From: Rhizobium viscosum
GTDB lineage: Bacteria; Pseudomonadota; Alphaproteobacteria; Rhizobiales; Rhizobiaceae
Direction: 5' to 3'
DNA length: 64,000 bases
Assembly: GCF_014873945.1 (NCBI RefSeq)
Contig: NZ_JADBEC010000001.1
Coordinates: 2,523,501-2,587,500 of the forward strand
Under the pieces are notes generated by a model. It saw nothing but the letters and a program-made list of their open reading frames with translations, was not told the DNA's origin and ran no database searches. Shown piece after piece: positions 57,215-64,000 of this stretch. Made by a program: the position numbers and the translations under genes. How positions within the stretch are numbered: position 1 is the first letter of the stretch; each line of letters begins with the position of its first letter.

Positions 57215-58147
57215 ATGAGACGGATTACATTCGACCTCGATGTGCTGAGGACATTCGCGACCGGCATGGATCTCGGCAATTTCGCCAGGGCGGCGGATCG
57301 TCTGGGGCGCTCGACCTCGGCGGTCAGCGCACAGCTCAAGAAGCTGGAGGAGCAGGCTGGTACGCCGATTTTCCGCAAATCCGGGCGCGGGTTGGCGTTG
57401 ACGGAAGCCGGAGAGACGATGCTTGCCTACGCCCGGCGATTGCTCGATCTGAACGACGAGGCGGTCACTGCAGTGCAGAGTGTCGAGTTGGAAGGCTGGG
57501 TGCGGCTCGGCCTGCAGGAGGACTTCGGCGAGAACTTGCTGCCTGAAGTGCTCGGACGCTTCGCACGAGCGCATCCGAAGGTGCGGATCGAAGCGCGTGT
57601 GGTGCGCAATGCCGAGCTTCTGGAACGGGTGACGACAGGCAAGCTCGATCTTGCGCTCGCCTGGAGCTCCGGCACTTTGACCGCGCATTGCGAGCATATT
57701 GCCGACGTGCCGATGCGCTGGATCGGCCCGGCGAATGGCTTGCCAGCATGGGCGGCTGGAAGCGGCGAGCCGATGCCACTTGCCTCGCTCGAAGCGCCCT
57801 GCCTGCTGAGGAACGCCGCGACGAAGGTGCTGGACGAGGCCGGCATCTCCTGGCGCCTGTCCTTTGTCAGCCCGAGCCTCGGTGGCCTCTGGGCGGCGAC
57901 TGCCGCGGGATTAGGCATTACGGTGCGCACGCCCATCGGGCTGCCCGCCAAGGTGCGGACGCTGGCGCCCGGCGAAGCGGGCCTGCCGAAACTGCCGAAA
58001 CTGGGGTTGGTTCTGCACCGCGCGGAGGCGGAGCCGGATGCTGCAACGGCTCGATTGGCGGAGTTGGTGCTACAATCCGTGCACGACGCAGTACGGGATG
58101 TTTCCGTACCCTCCGATCAGGAGAAGGGATTGAGGCGGGTCGGGTGA
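57215..58147 (+). CDS. LysR family transcriptional regulator
   Basis: A 310-aa regulator with N-terminal helix-turn-helix (about residues 8-65, GNFARAADRLGRSTSAVSAQLKKLE) and a substrate-binding effector domain (about 90-290). ATG 57215 was chosen because homologues start MRRITFDLD-like and the open frame before it is not family-like. It is divergent from the tautomerase-cupin-DUF4865 operon and is its likely regulator. Effector unknown. Confidence 0.92.
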   Translation: MRRITFDLDVLRTFATGMDLGNFARAADRLGRSTSAVSAQLKKLEEQAGTPIFRKSGRGLALTEAGETMLAYARRLLDLNDEAVTAVQSVELEGWVRLGLQEDFGENLLPEVLGRFARAHPKVRIEARVVRNAELLERVTTGKLDLALAWSSGTLTAHCEHIADVPMRWIGPANGLPAWAAGSGEPMPLASLEAPCLLRNAATKVLDEAGISWRLSFVSPSLGGLWAATAAGLGITVRTPIGLPAKVRTLAPGEAGLPKLPKLGLVLHRAEAEPDAATARLAELVLQSVHDAVRDVSVPSDQEKGLRRVG

Positions 58148-58372
58148 GGCGTTGACCCTGCCTGCGGAAGCCGCTAGGTTTTCTTTGCTATGAAAATGAT
58201 CACTCTCAACATCGCTACGGTCTTCTTCTTGAGCCTCTAAGGCTCTGCCAATGGCAAAAAGAGATGCGGCCGCTTCACCAGCCGGTTGGCTGGGGTGTTG
58301 CCGTGGACTGTAACCACCCTGCGTCAGGCGAATGAATGGTGCCGGCAGGGTCTGGCGATAGAGAGATTTTTC

Positions 58373-59179
58373 ATGACATCCACCGATTACCCGCCGGCGC
58401 TCAGCGCGGCGCAGATCGAGCAATTCATCGAGGACGGCTTCGTACGCATCGATGCTGCTTTTCCCCGTGACGTGGCCGAGGAAGCCCGCGCCATCATGTG
58501 GCGGGATATTTCCTTCGATCCCGATGATCCGAAAACCTGGGTGCGGCCGGTCGTCCGGCTTGCCGGCTATGGCGGCGGTCCGTTCGAGACGGCGGTCAAC
58601 ATGCCCATGCTGCATTCGGCTTTCGATCAGCTCGTGGGCAAGGGACGCTGGGAGCCGCGTGACGGTCTTGGCAGTTTCCCGGTCCGCTTTCCACATCCGG
58701 ACGATCCCGGCGATGCCGGCTGGCATGTGGACCTGAGCTTTCCGGGAGAGGATGGAAACCCGGGCGAGCAGCGGGATTTTTCCGCCTGGCGGGTGAATAT
58801 CAACTCGCGCGGACGGGCGCTCCTGATGCTCTTCCTGTTCTCGGATGTCGGCGAAGAAGACGCGCCGACGCGTATCCGGGTCGGGTCGCACAAGGACATC
58901 GCAAGGCTGCTGGAGCCGGCCGGTGAGGCCGGCATGGCGCATCTGTGGCTGGAGCATGTCGGCGAGGACAGGCCGCTTGCTCTCGCGACAGGGAAGGCGG
59001 GCACGGTCTATCTGTGCCATCCGTTCCTCATCCATGCAGCACAGATGCATCGCGGCAAGGAACCGCGCTTCATGGCGCAGCCGGGACTTGCTCCATCGGA
59101 CCCGCTGAAGCTCACGCGTGATGATGGCGCCTACTCGCCTGTCGAAATCGCCATCCGCAGGGCGCTTCAGGAGGGATAA
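58373..59179 (+). CDS. Phytanoyl-CoA dioxygenase family protein
   Basis: A 268-aa protein of the Fe(II)/2-oxoglutarate dioxygenase PhyH family. The metal-binding His-x-Asp is in DAGWHVDLSF (about residues 122-131). The distal His is in CHPFLIHAAQMHRGKEPRF, where the Arg that binds 2-oxoglutarate also lies. It probably hydroxylates a small metabolite; the substrate is not predictable. ATG 58373 fits the family start, and the frame upstream is rich in Trp/Arg and unlikely to be coding. Confidence 0.88.
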   Translation: MTSTDYPPALSAAQIEQFIEDGFVRIDAAFPRDVAEEARAIMWRDISFDPDDPKTWVRPVVRLAGYGGGPFETAVNMPMLHSAFDQLVGKGRWEPRDGLGSFPVRFPHPDDPGDAGWHVDLSFPGEDGNPGEQRDFSAWRVNINSRGRALLMLFLFSDVGEEDAPTRIRVGSHKDIARLLEPAGEAGMAHLWLEHVGEDRPLALATGKAGTVYLCHPFLIHAAQMHRGKEPRFMAQPGLAPSDPLKLTRDDGAYSPVEIAIRRALQEG

Positions 59180-59213
59180 GCCAGAGACGATGCATCCGGC
59201 ACTGCCGGGTGCA

Positions 59214-60167
59214 TCACGCCTGCAGTTCCTGCTGCGCGGCCCGGCGGATCGCCTGCGGCGGCTGGCCGAAAGCGCGCAGGAAGGCACGGCGCATGCGCTC
59301 TCGATCGGCAAAGCCGGTTTCGCGAGCGACCGTATCGATCGGATGGCGGCCCTGCTCCATCATCAGGCGGGCCGCCTCCAGCCGCAGGTTCTCGACGGCT
59401 TTGGCGGGGGACTGACCTGTTTCGGCGCGGAAGGCACGGCTGAACTGGCGGGGGCTGAGATGTGCTGCCTCGGCCAAGTCCTCCACCGAGAGCGTGGATT
59501 TCAGATTGCTGCGCGCATGGGCGAGTGCCTTCTGGATGCGGTCGGATTTCGGCTCCAGTTCCAGAAGCGTGGAAAACTGCGACTGGCCGCCGGCGCGGCG
59601 ATGATAGACGACGAGCTTGCGGGCAACAGCTCGAGCAATCTCCAACCCATGATCCTTCTCAACCATCGCCAGCGCCAGATCGACACCAGCCGTCATGCCT
59701 GCCGAGGTCCAGACGGAACCATCGATGATGTAGATGCGGTCCTCTTCCATCCTGATCTCGGGATAGCGGCTTTGCAGTTCGCGGGCGAGATACCAGTGGG
59801 TGGTGGCGCGACGGCCATCAAGAACACCGGCATCGGCAAGCAGGAAAGCGCCGGTACAGATGGATGCAAGGCGACGTGTTGCTGGAAGTGCGGCGCGGAT
59901 GAAGTTTGCCTCCGCTTCGTTAGGCAGCTTGATGTCGGGCGCACCCGTAACGATCAGCGTGTCGAAAGCGGGATCGCCGAAAGCTTCTGTCTCGACGATC
60001 ATGCCGAGAGAATTGGCGATGGGGCCGCCGGTCTCCGAGAGATAATGGATGTCGTAGACCTTTTCGCCGATCTCGAGATTGGTGAATTCGAAGGCCGAGG
60101 CGGCAGCGAGGCTCATGATCTGAAAGCCGGGAAAGAGCAGGAAACCGATTTGCTGCATCGTCATCAT
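59214..60167 (-). CDS. GlxA-type AraC family transcriptional regulator with DJ-1/PfpI domain
   Basis: A 317-aa two-domain regulator. The N-terminal DJ-1/PfpI-like domain (about residues 3-165) has IGFLLFPGFQIMSLAAASAFE and SICTGAFLLADAG with the nucleophile-elbow Cys. The C-terminal AraC helix-turn-helix pair (about 215-310) includes LAEAAHLSPRQFSRAFRAETG. ATG 60167 was chosen, with 60164 and 60158 possible. It is divergent from the SDR gene and probably controls it; GlxA-type domains often sense small metabolites. Confidence 0.9.
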   Translation of the reverse strand: MMTMQQIGFLLFPGFQIMSLAAASAFEFTNLEIGEKVYDIHYLSETGGPIANSLGMIVETEAFGDPAFDTLIVTGAPDIKLPNEAEANFIRAALPATRRLASICTGAFLLADAGVLDGRRATTHWYLARELQSRYPEIRMEEDRIYIIDGSVWTSAGMTAGVDLALAMVEKDHGLEIARAVARKLVVYHRRAGGQSQFSTLLELEPKSDRIQKALAHARSNLKSTLSVEDLAEAAHLSPRQFSRAFRAETGQSPAKAVENLRLEAARLMMEQGRHPIDTVARETGFADRERMRRAFLRAFGQPPQAIRRAAQQELQA

Positions 60168-60216
60168 GTCCTGAAAAGTGTATGTCCTAAAAGGTGGTAT
60201 ATATGACATTTAGGAC
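60168..60216. promoter_or_regulatory. Repeated operator in the GlxA/SDR divergent promoter
   Basis: GTCCTGAAAA (60168-60177) and GTCCTAAAAG (60184-60193) form a 16-bp direct repeat. GTCCTAAA (60184-60191) is mirrored by TTTAGGAC (60209-60216) as a 17-bp spaced inverted repeat. The array overlaps the start of the GlxA-type gene and the SDR promoter region, fitting autoregulation. Confidence 0.5.
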
Positions 60217-60288
60217 GTCAGCAATCGGGCGTAAAACTCTCCTCAAGCGCAAGTCAATCGGGCGGGCGTACGAAATGGAGAAACGATC

Positions 60289-61086
60289 ATGGCACAAGAA
60301 CATAAGGGTACGGCGCTGGTCACGGGCGCCTCTTCGGGCATTGGCGCGATCTATGCCCACCGGCTGGCGAAGCAGGGCTACAATCTCATCCTCGTCGCCC
60401 GCAACGGTGATCGGCTGAAGGCGCTGGCAAGCCGGCTGAGCGATGAAACGGGCCGCACCGTCGAGACGCTGTCTGCCGATCTCGGCAAGAAGGACGATCT
60501 CGCCAAAGTTGAGAAGGTACTGAAGGAAGATCAGAGCATCACCATGCTCGTCAACAATGCCGGCTTCGGCGGCACGGCGCCACTGCTTGGCTCCGACGTC
60601 GACAGGATGCAGGAAATGATCGAGCTCAACGTGACGGCATTGACGCGGCTGACCTATGCGTCGGTCCCTGGCCTCGTTGCCCGTGGTGGCGGCACAATCA
60701 TCAATATCGCCTCGATCGTCGCAATCGCGCCCGAGGTCCTGAACGGTGTCTATGGCGGCAGCAAAGCCTTCGTGCTCGCCTTCAGCCAGTCGCTGAAGCA
60801 CGAGCTTGCCGACAAGAACATCCGTGTCCAGGTCGTGCTGCCGGGCGCCACGGCCACCGAATTCTGGGGGATTGCCGGCACGCCGGTCGAGCATCTGCCA
60901 GGCGAAATCGTCATGTCGGCGGAAAACATGGTCGATGCCTCGCTGGCAGGTCTTGCCGAGGGAGAATTTGTGACGATCCCGGCGCTCGAAGATGCCAGCC
61001 TGCTTGCTGCCTATGAAAAGGCCCGCCAGGCGCTGATGCCGAACCTGTCGCGTTCGGCTCCGGCTGCACGCTACAAGATCGCCTGA
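60289..61086 (+). CDS. Short-chain dehydrogenase/reductase
   Basis: A 265-aa classical SDR. The nucleotide-binding motif is VTGASSGIGAIYA, NNAGFGG is present, and the catalytic set has Ser in INIASIVAI and Tyr-x-x-x-Lys in GVYGGSKAF. ATG 60289 is preceded by TGGAGAAACG. It is divergent from the GlxA-type regulator. The substrate is unknown; it resembles the broad-substrate bacterial reductases of the 'SDR family NAD(P)-dependent' type. A 13-bp terminator follows. Confidence 0.93.
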   Translation: MAQEHKGTALVTGASSGIGAIYAHRLAKQGYNLILVARNGDRLKALASRLSDETGRTVETLSADLGKKDDLAKVEKVLKEDQSITMLVNNAGFGGTAPLLGSDVDRMQEMIELNVTALTRLTYASVPGLVARGGGTIINIASIVAIAPEVLNGVYGGSKAFVLAFSQSLKHELADKNIRVQVVLPGATATEFWGIAGTPVEHLPGEIVMSAENMVDASLAGLAEGEFVTIPALEDASLLAAYEKARQALMPNLSRSAPAARYKIA

Positions 61087-61105
61087 AGACGATAGATAGA
61101 GAAGG

Positions 61106-61140
61106 ACATCGTCCGCAGGTCGCTGCGGACGATGTTTTCT
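61106..61140 (+). terminator. Intrinsic terminator of the SDR gene
   Basis: A 13-bp stem (ACATCGTCCGCAG at 61106-61118 with its complement at 61123-61135) with a GTCG loop is followed by TTTCT. Confidence 0.93.
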
Positions 61141-62167
61141 ATTGGGGGAGATCCGTGCGGAAGGCTGCTGCGACCATCTCTGCCAGGCGATCGTGAATAG
61201 AAGACCGGTTCGTTCCCTCGGCGTCGTCGCAGAGAGGCTCTTCACCTTCCTCGCGAAGGATCACGGTGCCAGCCGGCTTGCACTCGCTGAAGGCGCTGTA
61301 TTGCGAAGCCCCGGTCAATAGATCGTAGCGCGCATTGGGTATTACGTCTTGCAGGCCTGATGCGCGCAGGCCGGGCCAGAGGGTTTCCGGTGTGCCGAGA
61401 TTGATCAGTCGCACCGGGATCGATATGTGCTTGAGGCTGTCAGGTGCGAAATTGGCGCCGAATTCAGGATCGATGACAACAGCCGCCTTCACCCGCGTGT
61501 CGAGATGAGTGCGGCTGAGCTTCTGCCTGTCGATGGAACGGAGATCGATGCCGGCGCTGGCGAACTCGGCGCAGTCGACGCCGGTGCCGTCGGGATTGCA
61601 GGAGCGTGCAAAGCTTTCCGGATCCAGGTTGCCGCCTGCGAGCGAAAGTGCAGATGTTCCGCCGATGAGGAAGCCCAGCACGCCGATACGGTTTCGGTCT
61701 ATCTTTGCAGGTAGCGTGCTGTCCTTCTCGATCGCGGTCAGGGCGGCGGAGAGATCGGCGGGCCGGAGCCAAATTTCATGAATGCTCTCCTCGCTCGTCA
61801 TCGTCTGCGGATCCGGCTGGCGCATCATCGCCACTACGAAGCCTTTCGAAGCCAGGCGCGATGCCATCCAGGCGCCGATGAACGGACCGGATTTCAGACC
61901 GCCATGGGAAAGCAGGATCAAGGGATGGCTGCCGGTGGCGGCAGGTGCGCCCTGTTGCGCGGCCTCGCCTTTGAAAAGCGGACTGTCACCGACCAGGACA
62001 GGCGTTCCACCCGCCGTCGCCGGATACCAGAGCGTGATGTCCATGACGCCGCCGCGTCCGGGCACAGGGACCGAGAAAAAGGAAAGGCCGATAGTGTCAG
62101 CCGTATGTGCCGGAGTGTTGGCGGCAAGAAGGCAGGCCGACAGCAGCAGGATGATAAGATGTATCAT
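61139..62167 (-). CDS. Exported alpha/beta hydrolase (dienelactone hydrolase-like) lacking the nucleophile Ser
   Basis: A 342-aa exported protein related to predicted dienelactone hydrolases. The signal peptide is about residues 1-23. LILLSHGG gives the oxyanion region. The nucleophile elbow reads LGFLIGGTSAL, so residue 167 is Leu where family members have Ser (GFSxGG). A later VVIDPEFG could hold the acid. The hydrolase is therefore probably inactive in the canonical way or uses another residue. A base change or sequencing error could also explain it. Neighbours give no pathway clue. Confidence 0.82.
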   Translation of the reverse strand: MIHLIILLLSACLLAANTPAHTADTIGLSFFSVPVPGRGGVMDITLWYPATAGGTPVLVGDSPLFKGEAAQQGAPAATGSHPLILLSHGGLKSGPFIGAWMASRLASKGFVVAMMRQPDPQTMTSEESIHEIWLRPADLSAALTAIEKDSTLPAKIDRNRIGVLGFLIGGTSALSLAGGNLDPESFARSCNPDGTGVDCAEFASAGIDLRSIDRQKLSRTHLDTRVKAAVVIDPEFGANFAPDSLKHISIPVRLINLGTPETLWPGLRASGLQDVIPNARYDLLTGASQYSAFSECKPAGTVILREEGEEPLCDDAEGTNRSSIHDRLAEMVAAAFRTDLPQ

Positions 62168-62301
62168 GAAAACCTCGGAACGAAGACCGCCACACGGCGG
62201 CGAGACGAGGTTTTCGCAGTTTCTCAGGCGAGCGAGACCCCGATCATGATCGAGGCCGTCGCCGATCGCGATCAGGGTCTTCGTCGTTAAGTTGCCAGCC
62301 T

Positions 62302-63276
62302 TTAGCCGAAGCGCTCCAGCGCAGTCGTAAACACGTCGGCGTCGATGTTGCCGCCTGAGGTGACAACGATAGCCGTATCGCTGTCCAACTGGTCGCCATG
62401 GAAGAGTGCAGCGGCAAGGGCAACGGCCCCGCCTGGCTCGACGACTATCTTGAGGCGGCTGAAGGCAAGTGCGACAGCGCGCAGTGCTTCATCGTCGGTG
62501 ACGACAACGCCCTGTCCCGCCAGGCGTTTCAGGATCGGGAAGGTGATGTTGCCCGGTTGCGGCGTGACGATCGCATCGCAGATCGAGCCCGTGAGTGAAG
62601 CATTGCGCTCGATCTTGCCCGAGGCAAGCGAGCGCGTCGTGTCGTCGAAGTTTTCCGGCTCGCAGGGACGGACGCGAAAACCCGGTGCGCTTGCTTCCAG
62701 TGCCAGGGCGATGCCCGAACTCAGGCCGCCGCCGCCGCAGGGAACGAGGACTTCGGCATTCTTGACGCCTTCCTCTTCTGCCTGTTCGGCGATTTCCAGC
62801 CCGGTGGTGCCCTGGCCCGCAATGACCAGAGGCTCATCGAAGGGCTTGATGAGCGTCAACCCGCGTTCGGCCGAAAGCTTCGCGCCGATCTCATCCCGGT
62901 CTTCATTGGCGCGGTCGTAGAGCACCACTTCGGCGCCGAAGGCGCGCGTATTGGCGATCTTCAGCTTCGGAGCGTCGCTCGGCATGATGATGACGGAGGG
63001 GATGCCGTGCATGAGCGCGGCAAGGGCGACACCTTGTGCATGGTTGCCGGAGGAGAAGGCGATGACGCCTTTTTTGCGCAGTTCCGGATCGATACCCGAG
63101 ACGGCAGACCAGCCGCCGCGGAATTTGAAGGAGCCGGAATGCTGCAGGCATTCGGCCTTCACGAGCAGCCGCCGGCCGGCGATTTCATCGAGAAAGGGGG
63201 AGGAGAGAAGCGGCGTGCGCCGCGCATGACCGCGCAGGCGAGCCCGGGCGGCAACGATCATTTCAATGGAAGCCAT
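62302..63276 (-). CDS. Threonine/serine dehydratase-like PLP enzyme
   Basis: A 324-aa fold-type II PLP enzyme. The Schiff-base Lys is in SGSFKFRGG (about residues 46-54), FSSGNHAQGVAL binds the substrate, and the cofactor phosphate loop is CGGGGLSSGIAL. It lacks a C-terminal ACT regulatory domain, so it belongs to the catabolic threonine dehydratase, serine dehydratase/racemase branch. The most likely reaction is L-threonine or serine to 2-oxoacid and ammonia. ATG 63276 follows AAAGAGATT; an extension to 63321 is possible. Confidence 0.92.
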   Translation of the reverse strand: MASIEMIVAARARLRGHARRTPLLSSPFLDEIAGRRLLVKAECLQHSGSFKFRGGWSAVSGIDPELRKKGVIAFSSGNHAQGVALAALMHGIPSVIIMPSDAPKLKIANTRAFGAEVVLYDRANEDRDEIGAKLSAERGLTLIKPFDEPLVIAGQGTTGLEIAEQAEEEGVKNAEVLVPCGGGGLSSGIALALEASAPGFRVRPCEPENFDDTTRSLASGKIERNASLTGSICDAIVTPQPGNITFPILKRLAGQGVVVTDDEALRAVALAFSRLKIVVEPGGAVALAAALFHGDQLDSDTAIVVTSGGNIDADVFTTALERFG

Positions 63277-63345
63277 GGGAATCTCTTTTTGCTTAATGCC
63301 GCTCATGCATAGAGCGCGCATCTTTGCTTGTGAACGGCGACTTTG

Positions 63346-64000
63346 TCACGGTGACATGAATATGACATTGGACGCCGCGCCACCCGATTCCCGCGGGACA
63401 CGCCGTTTTCTGAACTGTGTGGGGTTTTCGCCGTTCATGCGCGCGAATTCGCGATTGAAATTGGACTTGCTGATGAAACCGGAGTCGAACATCACCTGCG
63501 TTATCGGATGATCGGTGCCGACCAGCTGCTCGCAGGCGGCGCGGATGCGGAAGTCATTCACATATTGCGAGACGCTCATGCCGTGGATGCGGTTGACAGC
63601 GGTGGAGACGCGCCGGGCCGGGAGATTCATCTTGCGGGCAATGCGGGTGAGATTGAGATCGGGATCCCGATAGAGTTGGCGGGCGCGCATCAGCGTATCG
63701 AGGGCAGCAGCGACGGCCCCGTCTTCTTCCGTTGCCGGCGGCGGCGGTGGCTCCTCAGATGTCGCTTCCATGCTGCTGCCGCCACTCGCTACCGAAGCGG
63801 CGGTGCCCAGGATCAGCAGCGCAATGACATTGCCGAGTGCGACGATGGCGCCTGCATGAGTGCCGCCGGTCTTGGTGAAATCGAAGCTGATGATGACGTC
63901 GGTGACGGCGGAGGCGATGAGGGCAAAGCCCGTGATCTGCAGCGAACGATAGGACAGCACTGCACCGTCAAGGCGGGAGGTGACGAGCGCATCTGGACCA
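63346..64000 (-). CDS. Membrane-anchored AraC family regulator, C-terminal part (5' end off window)
   Basis: The minus-strand frame is open to the right edge with about 217 residues visible. Two hydrophobic helices (near LQITGFALIASAVTDVIISF and IVALGNVIALLILGTAASVA) suggest the end of a multi-helix N-terminal membrane domain. A Glu/Pro-rich linker and an AraC helix-turn-helix pair follow, with LNLTRIARKMNLPARRVS and ITQVMFDSGFISKSNFNREF. It fits the group of AraC regulators with an N-terminal multi-transmembrane sensor. The target is unknown; the threonine dehydratase gene lies 69 bp downstream on the same strand. Confidence 0.85.
   Translation of the reverse strand, partial: GPDALVTSRLDGAVLSYRSLQITGFALIASAVTDVIISFDFTKTGGTHAGAIVALGNVIALLILGTAASVASGGSSMEATSEEPPPPPATEEDGAVAAALDTLMRARQLYRDPDLNLTRIARKMNLPARRVSTAVNRIHGMSVSQYVNDFRIRAACEQLVGTDHPITQVMFDSGFISKSNFNREFARMNGENPTQFRKRRVPRESGGAASNVIFMSP

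Overview
The window is about 64 kb of GC-rich chromosomal sequence from an alphaproteobacterium, most likely the Rhizobium/Agrobacterium group (Rhizobiales). Supporting genes include a CpdR cell-cycle response regulator, GapR (DUF2312), an Omp10-type lipoprotein, homospermidine synthase, a BA14K protein, a DUF1036-pyruvate kinase pair, a GalU/ExoN-type uridylyltransferase and a large glutamate synthase. I see no insertion sequence, phage, plasmid or CRISPR signature. It reads as core chromosome with some accessory transport and catabolic modules.

Layout. 1-5 kb: 3' part of a transglutaminase-like gene (leaves the window), a TctDE-like two-component pair, a GNAT acetyltransferase and a periplasmic iron-type binding protein. 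5-10 kb: a methyltransferase, then the tctCBA tripartite tricarboxylate transporter ending at a strong terminator, and a 56-aa DUF1127-like small protein. 10-14 kb: a DUF475 (TerC-like) membrane protein behind a structured leader with its own terminator, two tiny genes (79 and 58 aa), a degenerate nuclease-like protein, a secreted protein, tRNA-Val(GAC) and cpdR. 14-22 kb: an N-formylglutamate amidohydrolase, a small RNA that shows anti-Shine-Dalgarno loops, hisN, a lysophospholipase, a small heat-shock gene with RpoH promoter and ROSE-like thermometer, a YfeH-type transporter with divergent LysR regulator, a BA14K protein and threonine aldolase.

22-41 kb: gltB and gltD, a degenerate SGNH-fold protein, a lytic transglycosylase, galU, an outer-membrane barrel, kdsD, an NfeD/SPFH pair, hemH and a LysM-tailed 5'-nucleotidase. 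41-49 kb: omp10, homospermidine synthase, a pabB-pabC-yciI-DUF3445 run, pepF and an orphan sigma-54 response regulator. 50-56 kb: a DUF882 peptidase-like protein, gapR, DUF1244, a second N-formylglutamate amidohydrolase family gene and the DUF1036-pyk pair. 56-64 kb is accessory: a translationally coupled tautomerase-cupin-DUF4865 operon with divergent LysR, a phytanoyl-CoA dioxygenase-like gene, a GlxA-type regulator divergent from an SDR, a secreted hydrolase that has lost its nucleophile serine, a threonine/serine dehydratase, and a membrane AraC regulator cut by the window edge.

The most interesting signals are mostly non-coding: (1) a minus-strand sRNA at about 15219-15298 with a near-consensus promoter, two CCUCC-loop hairpins and an intrinsic terminator, resembling the rhizobial alpha-r14/NfeR1 type; (2) an unassigned multi-stem leader plus terminator upstream of the DUF475 gene; (3) the RpoH promoter/ROSE arrangement upstream of hsp20. 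Protein-level oddities are active-site losses in three hydrolase-like proteins and the tautomerase-cupin-DUF4865 module. Domain names rest on recognition of motifs and overall sequence by eye; no database search was possible.
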